NCBI GenBank assembly: GCA_964016875.1 | Contig: OZ024724.1 | Span: 31,643,786-31,707,785 of the forward strand | Reading direction: 5' to 3' | From: Fallopia convolvulus | Lineage: Eukaryota > Streptophyta > Magnoliopsida > Caryophyllales > Polygonaceae | Length of the DNA stretch: 64,000 bases | Shown here: one piece after another, positions 1 through 11,859 of the stretch | Layout: every line of letters starts with the position of its first letter | Numbering within the stretch: the stretch's first letter is position 1 | Translations under genes and position numbers: made by a program | The notes under the pieces: model-generated | Databases searched by the model: none | What the model saw: the letters and a program-made list of their open reading frames with translations, nothing else | Told to the model about the DNA's origin: nothing

Positions 1-1004
1 TTTTGCCCTTTGGTACCATAACAATTCCTCTTTCTCCATTAAATCCTGCTCATTTCTTTCCAAGCTTTTCCTCTTAGCCACGAGATCCTCCATCATACCT
101 CTTTTATTCATCTCCAGTAATTGATTTCTATCCTCCTTCAAACACTCCACCACATTTCCAAATTCATCTCGATTCCACTCTTTTAAGGCTTCTACACACC
201 GATCAATTTTCTTCATCACCCTCTTCCCCTCGAAATTAAAACTCGGATTTCTCCAAGTGTTAAGAATAATATGCTTACAACCCTCCTTAATTGTCCACAT
301 TACCTCAAATCTAAATGGTCGAGCCCCTCGTCTCTCCTCCGAATTCCTCTCCTCCATTCGGTAAAATTCAAAAACAATTGGAATATGGTCCGATCCTTCA
401 TGATAAAGGTGTCGAACATAGGCCCCCGAAAAGGCTTTCGCTCAACTCTCATTACTAAAACACCAATCCAACCGTTCCGTAATAAATTGATCATCTTCCC
501 GACCATTATCCCTAGTGAACTTTTGGCGTAAAAAAAACCATCTCATTTAACTCACACTCATGAAGTGCTTCCCTAAACTCCATCAAGCCTTCCACATCTG
601 GCTGGAGACCTCCCATCTTGTCCACTTCTCCTAAAATTTGGTTAAAATCCTCAAAACCCGCCCACCCATCATGACCATCCTTTCCCAGGCTTTTGAGTAA
701 GGATCAAGAAAGGCTCTTGTCCTCCTTTTTTGGCCACTCGTAGAAATCCGTAGCTCTCCACTCCCCTCCACCCTAAATACAACTCACTAAGGCGTCAATA
801 TGATGTAATGCATAAGATAAAATTGACACCTTAACATCTTCTTCCCACATTAGACATAAACCTCCCGCTCTACCCAAAGCATTAATCATAAAACATCTTG
901 TGAACCCCAACTTAAATCGAATCTCCTCCATCCTCTTACCATCACATTTTCTCTCCATTAAAAAGACCAACTTTGGGGAATCCCTCCTCACCAAACTGGC
1001 AAGG
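1..1004 (-). pseudogene. LINE-A ORF2 segment: endonuclease C-terminal part and linker towards the reverse transcriptase
   Basis: Reads on the minus strand as a plant L1-type ORF2. Around 773-1004 it encodes the start of an apurinic-type endonuclease (SPKLVFLMERK, then RFKLGFTRCF, then AGGLCLMW). Lower coordinates encode the GSDHIPI-type end of the endonuclease (about 390-410) and the charged linker before the reverse transcriptase. The window begins inside the element, so the RT is not seen. Several stops and frameshifts make it dead. The upstream part of the same ORF resumes at 2782, across the LTR insertion. The family assignment is by motif recognition. Confidence 0.85.
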
Positions 1005-1851
1005 TGATGAGAATCGGATCGTTGTCGAAGAAAGTTCCAAATCAATTTGATCTCGGCCAACCTTTCTCTTTGCATCTATGTGTGGTTTATTTTGTGACGA
1101 ATATGGAAGACAAGACAAGTGATTCAAACTAAAAGAAATTCTGACTTAAATTATAAATATATGAATAAGCAATCGAAAAACCAAGGATATAACACACCTA
1201 GGTAAATCGAAAGAGGGATAAGCGATCGAATCTTATGTGGATATGACTCACCACAAGAGAATCGAAAGAGAGTTCGAATCTCCTAGGATATAACTCACCT
1301 AAAGAGAAACGAAGGATTTATTCGGATATAACTCACCGAACATGTTTGGATATTACACACCAAACAAGGAAATCACTACCAAACACTCCCATTGGATTTT
1401 TCCACAAATTCAACATATCCTATTACAAGAGAAACAAGGACCTTTAAATAGGCATACAAGATTGGGTTACAAAACCCTTCATGTTCACTCTCACCTACCT
1501 AATACTTAAGTGAATAAAGATGATGGAAGACACACCTTTTAATTCCATGTAGGCGATGAAGTTGTTTGGCTTTCTTTGACTTGAATGTGATCAAAACCTT
1601 TCACGTCCAGATTTGAGCTTCTAGAAAGATTGATGATTTCATGACTGTTCTTGGCTAATTTAGGAAAACGTTAAACATAGAAGTTGTAGAGAATCAAGTA
1701 AGCTTTCCAACGGTTCTTTAATGGCCCCGATCATACCACCACAACCTCCAAACGAGCAAAACTACTGAAGTGTGCTCATTGGATCCGAGAACGAGAAAAT
1801 AACCTTTTCATTTGTCTTGAGCTTTCGGATGCGGAATCCTGGGTCACATCA
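1005..1851 (-). repeat. 3' LTR of the TRIM-like element
   Basis: This copy aligns over its whole length with 1942-2781, with scattered substitutions. It contains about five spaced copies of a word close to GGATATRACTCACC (near 1185, 1238, 1286, 1322 and 1347), which are also present in the other LTR. The purine tract expected upstream of a 3' LTR is the minus-strand reading of about 1852-1865. Confidence 0.8.
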
Positions 1852-1927
1852 TCTTCTCCATCTTTGAAAAGATTCTTCCTCGAATCTTCATGGACCTATA
1901 GCCTTGAGAAACTCTCTTCGACTTCTA

Positions 1928-1939
1928 GCTCTTATACCA
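1928..1939 (-). other. Primer binding site, initiator tRNA-Met type
   Basis: The minus strand reads TGGTATAAGAGC, one base from the common plant PBS TGGTATCAGAGC. It lies 2 bp from the end of the right (5') LTR, which fixes the orientation of the element as minus. Confidence 0.75.
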
Positions 1940-1941
1940 AA

Positions 1942-2781
1942 TGATGAGAGAATCAGATCGTTGTCGAAGAAAGTTCCAACTCAATTTGATCTTGGTCTGC
2001 CTTGCTTGTGATATTTATTTTGAGATGAAAGTGAAAGAGATGACAAGTGATTCAAGCAAAAGGGAAAACTCACTTTAATTATAAATATAGGGATAAGCAA
2101 TCTAAAGACCAAGGATATGACACACCAAGGTAATTTGAAAGAGGGATAAACAATCGAATCTTACGTGGATATGACTCACCACAAGAGAATCGAAAGAGGG
2201 TTCGAATCTCATAGGATATAGCTCACCTAAAGAGAAACAAAGGATTCGTTCGGATATTACTCGCCGAACATGTTTGGATATTACACACCAAACAAGGAAA
2301 TAACTCCCAAACACTCACATTGGTTTTATCCACAAATTCAACATATCCTATTACAAGAGAAACAAGGACATTTAAATAGGCATACAAAATTGGGTTAAAA
2401 AACCCTTCATGTTCACTCTCACCTACCACATACTTAAGTGAATAAAATTGATGGAAGACACCCCCTTTTAATTCCATGTTGGTGATGAAGTTGTTTGGCT
2501 TTCTTTGACTTGAATATGATCAAAACCTTTCACGTCCAAATTCAAACTTCTAGAAAAATTGATGATTTCGAAACTGTTCTTAGCTGATTTAGGAAAAATG
2601 TTAAACATGGAAGTTGTAGAGCATCAAGTAAGCTTTTCAACGGTTCTTTAATGGCCCCGATAAGATCACCACAGCCTCCAAACGAGCTAAAATACTGAAG
2701 CTTGTTCAATGGATCTAAGAACGAGAAAATAACCTTTTCATTTGTCTTGAGCTTTCGAATGCGGAATCTCGGATCACGTCA
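1942..2781 (-). repeat. 5' LTR of the TRIM-like element
   Basis: Right-hand copy of the long terminal repeat. Its outer end CA at 2780-2781 abuts the caagg target duplication, and its inner end TG at 1942 lies beside the primer binding site. It has the same internal array of ACTCACC words as the other LTR. Confidence 0.8.
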
Positions 2782-3159
2782 CAAGGCGACCAACTGCTCG
2801 GGCCTTCCCCAATCCCCGGAAGTTGTAGCTTAGAATACTCATAATGGCCGACAGGAGGGGCTACTCCGTCCCGTCGATTGAACATGGATGACAATTTTCT
2901 TTCTAGCATCACTAACATCTTCCTTAATCACATCTCCCTCTCCCCTCCCTCGTTTACCTCCCATATCTACTTTTTGAGTGCAAACCTCACCTTCCCTTGC
3001 CCAATGCTTCCACTTTTTCCTTACCCTAGTCATCTCTCTAGCCCCCTTCCTTCTTCTTTAACCTCTAGGGTTTCCTTTCCTACTCTTCTAACGACATTGC
3101 TTCCTTCTTGTGTTTCCTCTGCCACTTCTATTTCTCCCTCCCCTCCCTCTATCATCTTT
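2782..3159 (-). pseudogene. LINE-A segment: ORF1 C-terminus and ORF2 start
   Basis: The minus strand encodes an Arg/Gly/Ser-rich ORF1 tail (SKDDRGRGGRNRSGRG, then a basic stretch). After it comes a plausible ORF2 start at 2842 whose product opens MSILSYNFRGLGKARAVGRL, the usual N-terminus of plant L1 endonucleases. Reading across the 1005-2781 insertion, counting one copy of the duplication, joins it smoothly to SLVRRDSPKLVFLME. This confirms that the TRIM-like element landed in the endonuclease domain. Confidence 0.8.
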
Positions 3160-3675
3160 TGTGACACCCTTATACCCTATGACGTATACTTTGTAAAACT
3201 TATCTCTTATATAAAGAGATAATTCACATATAGCAACTATTTTCACATCAGCACATAGCAGAAAGTAACAACCATAAAAGGTTGCACACACATATGCATT
3301 CACTTTTTATACTAAAACATCTATTACTCTAACTTTATTACAACTCATATGTCTAAGATGCAAAATGAGGAGGAGAAGGTTGCTTAGAGCTTCAGCTGGC
3401 CGACTTGTATGAATGTGACCTCTAAACGGACACACATCAGTAAGAACTAGTTGAACCTGAAAAATTGTTTTGCGATTTACGTGAGTCGCATACTCAGTGA
3501 ATATAAACCATCATCAATTATTTCACTCAAAACCAAGCAATTGGTCAATATACATATTCATACATATTATACACATCATATATGAACTTACTATGCGAAT
3601 GCAAATGCCGATGTATCCGATTCATTATTCTGTGAACTGTTCAAGCCTGAATCTGCCCCGGGTTTACTGTATATG

Positions 3676-3857
3676 GACTCTTATGGCCCTTTAGCAAAGA
3701 AATCCGAAGATTTCCTGAATATTGACTCTTATGGTCCCTTTAGCAAAGAAATCCGAAGATCTCCTGAATATTGACCCGTAGGTCCTGTATGATCCGTAGA
3801 TCATGTATGACCCGTAGGTCGCTTTAACAAAGAAATCCTTAGATTTCTTGAATTACA
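3676..3857. repeat. Compound tandem repeat inside the solo LTR
   Basis: Two copies of a 48-bp unit start at 3676 and 3724. They are followed by three copies of an 18-bp unit starting exactly at 3773, 3791 and 3809, then a partial copy of the 48-bp unit. The 18-bp units each begin with a 12-bp quasi-palindrome of the form GAYCCGTAGRTC. Confidence 0.85.
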
Positions 3858-4002
3858 GTTCAGGGCAAGACAGTCACAAATCCATTTAATCTCATGCAAT
3901 ATGCTATGAAATCAAGTGCATTCTGTAATCATATATCATGTGCCATCTATTAACATAATTTCTATGAAAACAACTCTGGAAATTTCAGAGCTATCACATA
4001 TA

Positions 4003-4083
4003 ACACATATCCATATCCATATAGCTCATTTAGCACATATATCCATATAGTTCATATAGCACATATATCCATATAGCACATAG
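4003..4083. repeat. Short minisatellite of CACATATATCCATATAG words
   Basis: About four imperfect copies of cacatatatccatatag with variable spacers lie in the right half of the solo LTR. I see no coding or regulatory meaning. Confidence 0.7.
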
Positions 4084-4397
4084 GGTTGAATCTCCGATCT
4101 ATACTCACCTGTGCAAGACAAATACTATATCTCTTCCCTTTCTCTTTGACCACGATCTATGACTTGTGCTCCTATATATAACCCAATGCAAATTAGGCTA
4201 TTTACTCTTATAACCTCTAACCCCAAATGAAATGAAATGCCAGAATGCATTAAAACTTTTTGTGCATAATTCCAAATCCTTTAAAACTTGACAAGTATAG
4301 ATTTCCTTCCTCTATTATAGTCCTCCATAGCTAATATTTCCTTCCCTCATTTTCCTTCTTTCATCCTCTAAGAATCTTTCTTTCCTGCTCCCTTTCA

Positions 4398-4832
4398 TCT
4401 TTCGAACAAGCATTCCATCTCTTGAGAGGAGATGTTCTCATCCATTCACCATACTCTTGTCGGATCTCATTTGACTTACCACCATTGTAGTCTAATTCCA
4501 CATATCCAAGAGTGCCACACGAGTAAAAAAAATTGGTAATCTCTCGTATTTGATCTCAGCCCAAATTCGCTTCCCCTTTACTTTCATGATCAAGCCTCGT
4601 CGGAGCGGTTTCAACACATTAACTAGAACCCTTAATCGAATAAACCAAGAACATATCATATTTTCATCCTCATCAACCTCTTGTAGACTACCAAAAGCTT
4701 TCCCAATTGATTCATCCATTTCCTTGTTCATTGCATCTATAGAAAGATCATACACTCTTATCCAAAAAGGAACTGAATCCACAATCATCTTCGAGGGATG
4801 CTCCGATCCTGGTTCCTTCAAAGCGAGAAGGG
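4398..4832 (-). pseudogene. LINE-A ORF1 middle segment (DUF4283-type)
   Basis: Minus-strand product includes FWIRVYDLSIDAMNKEM, a Gly-x-x-x-Gly region, and the zinc-knuckle area, which in the best frame reads YSCGTLGYVELDY. A YGEWMRTSPLKRW segment follows. This is the standard layout of plant L1 ORF1: DUF4283, then a CCHC_4 knuckle, then an arginine-rich tail. The knuckle has lost Cys and His residues and a frameshift lies near 4510. Its upstream half resumes at 11860. Confidence 0.82.
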
Positions 4833-6367
4833 TGATGTCATCTAGTTTTACTTGGTTTGCATGAGCATTTAGGATTAGATTTCTTCTTTTCAAGCTTAGG
4901 TTTTGGGTCTTTTTCTGTTGATTTTTGTATTATTCGTAGTATGGAGGCCTACACAAGTTTGTTTTACTTTTATAAGTCTTTCGATGGTGTTTTGGAGTCA
5001 AAAGGAGAAGAAGACAAGAGAACAAGATCTTAATGAAGCTTAAAAACCACAACTAGTACTAAGAAACGAAGATTTGCGGATTCCAAGAGCTTTCAAGAGT
5101 TGTGGATGAGCTATTACAAGTCAAAATGTAAGCTAAGGAGTGAAGGAAGGGCTTAGAAGCATTATCACGAGTCGTGGAGGCCATCACGAGCGAAAAAAGG
5201 GCAAACAAATCAAAGAAGTGCTCACAGGTGGTGCGTCACGGGTCATGGCCCCCGTCACGGGTTGTGACCAGCACAGTGCCACCGGAAATTTTGGGCCTTT
5301 CCTACTCTTTTTGGGCTCGAGTTGGTTTTATTTTTGTGATATCTTTTGGCATAAGTGTTAGGACTTTTCTAAGACTCCTTGGAGCTTAAGTTAGAATATT
5401 ATTATGCATTATTATTATTTCTAATTTCAAGTAGGGAGAAGAGACAATCTAGGGTTTTTAGTTTTACGCTCTTTTAAGTTGGGATTTTTGCACTTTTGGA
5501 TTTACTTTTGTTTTTTCAATTGAATCTCTAGTAAGTTTCTCTTTCAATTATTATTATTATTCTTATTCCATGTTTGATTTAATTGCTTTTATCATGAATT
5601 TCAATATGTTAGGCTTAACTCTATAGTTCTAGGGTTTGGTTGATCCCAACGATGTGAAGCGGATTAGATTCAATACCTTTTGTTTGAATTGAGTTGGAAA
5701 ACTAATATGATTTGATTCTAGGGGTTTAATCTAATAGGTTTAAACTTGTTAGATTCTTGTTTAGGTTGCGCATCCAGAGGTGGTAGTCTAAGTAAACAAA
5801 ATAGAGAGAACGCATCGAGTGGCGGTTCTATCTATTTGGAAAAACTTGAATTGAACTTGAGAATTAGGTTCTCATGTGGTTAATTGCCATAGAATGTTTG
5901 AGTGAAGTTTGATGCTTCACAAGAGTGGGGCAAGTTTGGTTTACCATCTAGATTTCTAAGTGCTTAAAGGATTTCTATCAGTTTTGTTTCATCATGAGAG
6001 TGGGTTCTTAATTTGATAGAAGTACATTAAGTTAAACTTTGAGCAAAGTTAGTTTATGACATTAGGCAATAACCTTCATAACAAAAATATCCAACTCTGT
6101 TTAGGTAAAAGTAAGATTCAAACTCCGTGGATCACAGTTGTGGTGATTCCTTGCCTTGGAACTTTGCTTTCTCTTATATTTTTCATTCTCATAATTTACT
6201 TGTTTTAATTGCTTTTATTAGTTAGAATTACACAAAATCAATATATTTTGGCTTAGGAACTGGTTTCTAGAATTAGCTAAAGCAGAAATAATCCTCGTGA
6301 TTCGATCCTGATCTACTATTATAATAGATCTCGTATTCTTGCGAGTGTGTGGGAAACCATCACATCA
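4833..6367 (+). repeat. 5' LTR of the Athila/Tat-like element (1535 bp)
   Basis: Near-identical to 8861-9974 plus 11430-11854. It contains a cluster of words of the form TCACGGGTCRTGAC (about 5164-5275) that are almost self-complementary. Confidence 0.88.
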
Positions 6368-6372
6368 AGTTT

Positions 6373-6392
6373 TGGCTTCGTTGTCGGGGATT
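6373..6392 (+). other. Primer binding site, tRNA-Asp type
   Basis: The sequence TGGCTTCGTTGTCGGGGATT follows the 5' LTR by 5 bp. It differs at a few bases from the tRNA-Asp PBS (TGGCGCCGTTGCCGGGGAT) of Athila/Tat elements. Confidence 0.8.
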
Positions 6393-6533
6393 ATTGGTAG
6401 TTTTAGTTGGTTCTAACGGACTAGTTCATTTAATTCCCCTTTTGTTTTTTGATTTGTTTCTTTTTGTCTTTGGTTGTAGGTGACTCTTATGGGGAACCGT
6501 GACGAAGTTATGGAAGCTCTACAATAAACAATT

Positions 6534-7511
6534 GTGGAAATGAATGCTCGCTTGCAAGGCTTTGAACAATGTGAGGTTGTGCTATCAAAATTTGAAGCTA
6601 CAAGGGCACCTCTTCCACCACAACCTAATACTCTTCGCGAGTATATGTTACTCACTAGTCAAGGCCCAATCTTAGGGGTTGTGTTTCCTCAGGTCACAAC
6701 TCATCGCTTTGAGTTGAAATCGGGCTATCAAGCTTGACCTTCCCTACTTCCACCAATGGCTCCTAATAAATCTCCAGAGTTGATTGCTATGGAGAATAGT
6801 TGAATGTAAGAATTGTCTAATAAGGTGCAAGCACTTGCACAAGCACAAAAGATGACAAAGACTCAAGTAGATCAAAACGCAACCAATGCTCATAGGACTT
6901 TAGGTACTCTATCGGGCCATCCTGAAGAGATTCCAAAAGGTCAATTTCTAGGGGTGAATTTGAGGAATGGAAAGGAACTCCAATCTAAAGAGGTGGATCC
7001 AATGAGAGCTAAAGAGACAAGAAAACCGGAGTGCCTTGTTGAAGCGGACGGGACACCTTCTTATCCCACCAAGGAGAAAATGGTACCATATGTTCCACCA
7101 CCAAAGCTTCAAGATCCAAAATTTGAGGTGCCACTAGAATTTCCTATTTATGGAAAAGTTGCATATAAGGTCGTGTGGGGCGAGCTAGAAGTCCCAATGC
7201 TAGAGTTGAAGCCATTACCCTCTACTTTGAGGTGTATGAAGGCCATATTTTCTTAGGATCGAGCAAAAGTTGAATTCAAGCCAAGGGATCAAGTTCTTCT
7301 TACTCATCATAAGTCAAATATGTTCCCTAGAAGCAAGAGTACAAGAAGGTCAGGACCATACCTCCTACACCAAGTTCTTAGGGATGATTTTATCGACCTT
7401 TGGCACAAGAACTCTGAGTATTTTAAGTCTAGAAAAGTTCGACACAAGCCTTACAAAAAGCTAGATCTGATTGAGTTGGGCCTCACCGACCCTCCCAATC
7501 CGAAGACTTGA
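6534..7511 (+). pseudogene. gag remnant of the Athila/Tat-like element
   Basis: Three open stretches (6534-6737, 6813-7256 and 7320-7511) carry a gag N-terminal motif (TLREYMLLTSQGP, later RFELKSG) and a linker. They end in fragments resembling the region around pol, namely LELKPLPSTLR and a stretch ending GLTDPPNP. Stops separate them. The expected retro-gag core and the entire pol are absent, so a large internal deletion has occurred. The product is non-functional. Confidence 0.65.
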
Positions 7512-8860
7512 CATTGGTGAAAGGTCAAGCTATTGACCTTAAAGTAGTGCTTCTCGGGAGGCAACCCGAGCCATATAATCTGTAATTTTCGTTCTATCTC
7601 TAGTATAATTTCTATATTGGGGAAAATATAGGGTTTATGTATGGGGTAGGGCGTATTCACTTTAGTTAGTTTTGCATTGCATGTTTATTTTAGTTTGAGT
7701 CATTAAAAAAATTAAAAAAAGAGACATAAGATGATTTGATAGATATCCTTACTTGAAAATTGACCACAATGATTAGATATTTGTCTATGATGCTAAGCTT
7801 TCGATTTCTCTAGATTGCATTGATATTTCTTTGATGAATTGCCTAGCATGGAGTTATTGATAAGTTTAGCTTGAATAGGTCCCTAAACAAAAGCCTTGTG
7901 AGATTTTTGAGTCTAATGGACTTCATTTTTGTGTCCGTTTATTTTCTTTATGTGTGATTCTTGCTTTGATTACTTAATCTCTAGAACTGGCGTTATAACC
8001 TTTTTCAAGGCCACATATATGACTTTTGTTCATGAAATGAAAATGATTGAGGCATTTGTTTTGTTAGCCATAATCCCTTGACTACCTTTATATATAATTT
8101 CATGTGTTTCAAGCCATGTTCTAGCCTTTTTATGACCTTATTTTTGAAGCTCCACAAAGCATCCCAGGCCTAAGTATTAGCCTTCTACCCATCCGGGAAT
8201 TAGGATATTTGTTTAAGTTTGTTAAGTGTACGTGAGCCCTGCTTGAAGAAGTTGTATGATTTGGTGTTAAAGTTGATTGTTGAAAACTTAAGCAATTGGT
8301 TGAAAAAAAAAAGATAAAAAAGAGAAGCAATGAAAAAAGAGTTTGAATTAATGAAGTTGTTGATGGAGTTAAAAATTTTTATGGTGAGAAAGAAGTGAAG
8401 AAAAGTTAAGCTTGGTGTGTTGTTCAATTTGGTTAGATTTCTCTTTCCCGGATTTAGCACCACAAGACCAAATAATTCCCTACCCTTTTTCTCTTACCTT
8501 GGCCCCATTAAAACCTAATAATAGTCCTCTTGATTTATGTCATGTGCATTGTCCCAAGTGGCAGAGATTTAGGACTCTGATGCAAGCATATGGTAATGGT
8601 TTTCAAAGTTAAGACTTGACCGTTATTGATTACCCCTAAACACATTGAGAGTGAGTGAAACACATTTATCCTTGTGAGGTCTAGGGACTAAGAAGGGCTT
8701 GTCTTCTTGATGACAATGATATGAAATGATGGCACTTGTCTTTGATGCACTTGCATAATTATGGGAATTTGAACAAGTTGAGGCAAAAAATTTTTCAAGC
8801 AATTGTGGTATAATTTTAAGTTTTGCTTGGGGACAATCAAAGTCAAAGTATGGGGTATTT
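7512..8860 (+). other. Non-coding 3' internal region of the Athila/Tat-like element
   Basis: The block at 7523-7572 contains GGGAGGCAACCC, a conserved post-pol signature of these elements. A TGCTTGGGGACAA box at 8824-8836 and a purine-rich tract (about 8845-8860) precede the 3' LTR. No gene is seen in this stretch. Confidence 0.7.
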
Positions 8861-11854
8861 TGATGTCATCTAGTTTTACTTGGTTTGCATGAGCATTTAG
8901 GATTAGATTTCTTCTTTTCAAGCTTAGTTTTTGGGTCTTTTTATGTTGATTTTTCTATTATTCGTACTATGAAGGTCTACACAAGTTTGTTGTACTTTTA
9001 TAGGTCTTTTGATGGTGTTTTGGAGTCAAAAGGAGAAGAAGACAAGAGAAAAAGATCTTAATGAAGCTTAAAGACCACAACTAGTACTAAGAAATGAAGA
9101 TTTAAGGATTCCAATAGCTTTCAATAGTTGTGGATAAGCTATTACAAGTCAAAATGCAAGCTAAGGAGTGAAGGAAGTGGTTAGAAGCATCATCACGAGT
9201 CGTGGAGGACATCACGAAAACAAGAGCAAACAAAGCAAAGAAGTGCCCTCAGATGGTCCGTCACGGGTCGTGACCCCCGTCATGGGTCGTGACCAGCACA
9301 GTGCCGCCGGAAATTTTGGGTCTGTCTTACTCTTTTTGGGCCCAAGTTGGTTTTATTTTAGGGATATCTTTTGGCATAAGTTTTAGGAATTTTCTAAGAC
9401 TCCTTGGAGCTTATGTTAGAATATTAATATGCATTATTATTATTTCTAATTTCAAGTAGAGAGAAGAGACAATTTCTAGGGTTTTTAGTTTTACGCTCTT
9501 TCAAGTTGGGATTTTTGCACTTTTGGATCTACTTTTGTTTCTTCAATTGAATCTCTAGTCAATTTCTCTTTCAATTATTGTTATTATTCTTATTCTATGT
9601 TTGACTTAATTGATTTGATCATGAATTTCAATATGTGAGGCTAAACTCTATAGTTCTAGGGTTTGGTTGATCCCAACGATGTGAAGCGGATTAGATTCAA
9701 TACCTTTTGCTTGAATTGAGTTGGAAAATTAATATGATTTGATTCTAGGGGCTTAATCTAATAGGTTTAAACTTGATAGATTCTTGTTTAGGTTGCGCAT
9801 CGAGAGGTGGTGGTCTAAGTAAGTAAACGAAATAGAGAGAACACATCAAGAGGTAGTTCTATCTATTTGGAAAAACTAGAATTGAACTTGAGAATTAGTT
9901 TCTCATGTGGTTAATTGCCATAGAATGTTTGAGTCAAGTTTGATGCATCACGAGAGTGGGGAAAGTTTGGTTTATGACAGGCTGAAAGTCGTCGTGCCAA
10001 ATAAAAAATAAATCCCTACTTACACAACTAGTATAGTCGATAAGTCGGGGTCGTACCCAAGAAACACTTGTAATTCAAAGTAATATTGTTATCAACTTAA
10101 TAGTAATAAAGGCGGGATTTTGATTATTTAAACTAACACTTAGGAATTGAAACAAACAAAGCAAGTAATCAAACAAAGCAAAAGTTGGGTTTTTATCAAT
10201 TAAGGGAAAACAATCATATTCAAGCATCCACTTTCATCATCAAGTTATCGATCATTGATTCAAACAAGTTATTTCATTTGGTCATTCCTATCCTGATCAG
10301 ATATAATAAACAAGCCAACGGTTCATGTAAATACTTAATTTCAAAACAAACATGAAACGATCATGAATAATAATGATACTAGCAGTAAGAGCAAGGATAT
10401 GCAAGATACATGCAAATTGAGTTCCAACGAGTCAAACAATAAGCATGCAATCAAATCTCTTTCTCAATGGTTTTAGTCCAACAAGTCCTAAAACATTGAG
10501 TTGCTACTAAGATTAGGTTTTACTACGAGAAAACCTAGATCTAGGAATAGAGTGTATTAAATTCCAACTAGTTGGCCAAACAAGCAGAAATCAACACAAT
10601 AAATATTAATTATGCACAACAGAATTGAAATTACCTGTAGAAATAAACCTGAATAGAAAAATCTCACAATAGACTTGAATCTGAAAGCTTCAACTTGAAT
10701 AGAATCTTGGAGTTTAGTTCTCCATGAAACAGAGAATACAAAAGTCTAGAATAATAGAAACTAGGTCTAAGAGAGATAGAGATCCCCCAACAAAGTCTGA
10801 CAACTAGGCTTAAATAGCCAACTAAAAACACGAAAGGAAAGATATAATAAAAATACAATAAAGATAGGCAAAAGATCTTCTCACGTGTACAATCAATAGG
10901 GCCGCCACTGCCATACCCGCGATCGTGGTAGAGGTTGGCCGCGATTGCGGTTCTTGTCCTGACAGCATTTTGACGGTATTTTCGGAGGCTTTTTTGACCC
11001 ATTTAGAGTCAGAATTTGAGCTTGAAGTACAAATATGAATTGTAGCTCTTCAAGTTAGCTTTCCAATGATACCAAATTTAGCTTCATCCAACTACTATAT
11101 CTCTTGAACGAAGCGTTGTAAGAAAGTGGTGTCGAAACAACAACTTCAATGGATAGCCCGGATTTAAGCGTTCTTTTCTGCAACTTCTTGGGCCTTAATG
11201 ATCATAAAAATGGCTTGAATATCATTGGAAGAGAAACTTAAATATCTCCAATCTTGAATCCTTCAACTTAACCAATCTTTGCTCCTCAAAACGACCTAAA
11301 AACACAATAGTGCAAGAGTAGACACCGGAATGCAAAAACTGTTAATACTAAGCAAAATGCATGCAACTACCTAGGATTTAAACATAAATATGCCCTAAAA
11401 CTAACACCTAAACACATGCTATCAGTTTACCATCTAGATTTCTAAGTGCTTAAAGGGTTTATATCAGTTTTGTTTCGTCACGAGAGTGGGTTCTTAATTT
11501 GATAGAAGTACATTAAGTTAAACTTTGAGAAAAGTTAGTTTATGCCATTAGGCAATAACCTTCATAACACAAATATCCAACTCAGCTTAGGTAAAAGTGA
11601 GATTCAAACTCCGTGGATCAAAGTTTTGGTGATTCCTTGCCTTGGAACTTTGCTTTCTCTTATATTTTTCATTCTCGTAATTTACTTGTTTTAATTGCTT
11701 TTATTAGTTAGAATTACACAAAAATCAATATATTTTGGCTTAGGAACAGGTTTCTAGAATTAGCTAAAGCATAAATATTCCTCGTGATTCGATCCCGATC
11801 TACTACTACAATAGATCTCGTATTCTTGATAGTGTGTGGAAAACCATCACATCA
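8861..11854 (+). repeat. 3' LTR of the Athila/Tat-like element, interrupted
   Basis: The LTR runs 8861-9974 and resumes at 11430. The insert 9975-11424 and one copy of its duplication separate the halves. Without the insert it is about 1539 bp, matching the left LTR (1535 bp). Confidence 0.87.
9975..11424 (-). mobile_element. Nested solo LTR, 1450 bp
   Basis: Begins TGACAGGC, ends GCTATCA, and is flanked by a perfect 5-bp duplication gttta (9970-9974 and 11425-11429). It has no internal domain and no coding region. The minus-strand start TGATAGCATGTGTTTAGGTG and the terminal GGGTACGACCCCGAC stretch suggest a Tat/Ogre-type LTR in minus orientation, which is an inference. Two near-palindromes of the form CCGCGATCGYGG lie at about 10917-10950. 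Confidence 0.82.
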
Positions 11855-11859
11855 AAGGG

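Larger units (their letters stand above)
1005..2781 (-). mobile_element. TRIM-like LTR element with a 90-bp internal region
   Basis: Two direct repeats of about 847 and 840 bp (1005-1851 and 1942-2781) enclose only about 90 bp. The element starts TG and ends CA, and it is flanked by a perfect 5-bp duplication, caagg (1000-1004 and 2782-2786). A tRNA-Met-type primer binding site lies on the minus strand next to the right repeat, and a purine-rich tract lies next to the left repeat. It encodes no protein, so it must have been moved by an autonomous partner. The LTRs are much longer than in classic TRIMs, so it could also be an internal-deletion derivative of a larger element. Confidence 0.85.
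3160..4397. mobile_element. Solo LTR, 1238 bp, inserted in LINE-A ORF1
   Basis: Starts TGTGACACCC and ends CA, with a perfect 5-bp duplication tcttt (3155-3159 and 4398-4402). Removing it restores LINE-A ORF1 exactly (WNACSKD joins DRGRGG). It has no coding capacity and no second LTR. The TGTGACACC start suggests a Ty3-type element. It contains tandem and palindromic repeats, described separately. Confidence 0.85.
4833..11854 (+). mobile_element. Athila/Tat-like LTR retrotransposon, deleted for pol
   Basis: Two LTRs (4833-6367 and 8861-11854, the second interrupted) enclose a short internal region. Ends are TGATG...CATCA, with a perfect 5-bp duplication aaggg (4828-4832 and 11855-11859). A primer binding site matching tRNA-Asp follows the left LTR. 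A partial gag is present but protease, RT, RNase H and integrase are missing. The sequence after the missing pol carries the GGGAGGCAACCC motif and the TGCTTGGGGACAA motif that I know from Athila/Tat-type elements. It is non-autonomous, and it sits in LINE-A ORF1. Confidence 0.88.

Noticed and set aside
5140..5361. Small ORFs at 5140 and 9168 as a repeated peptide gene
   Set aside because: They are equivalent positions in the two LTRs of the Athila/Tat-like element and share no coding constraint that I can see.
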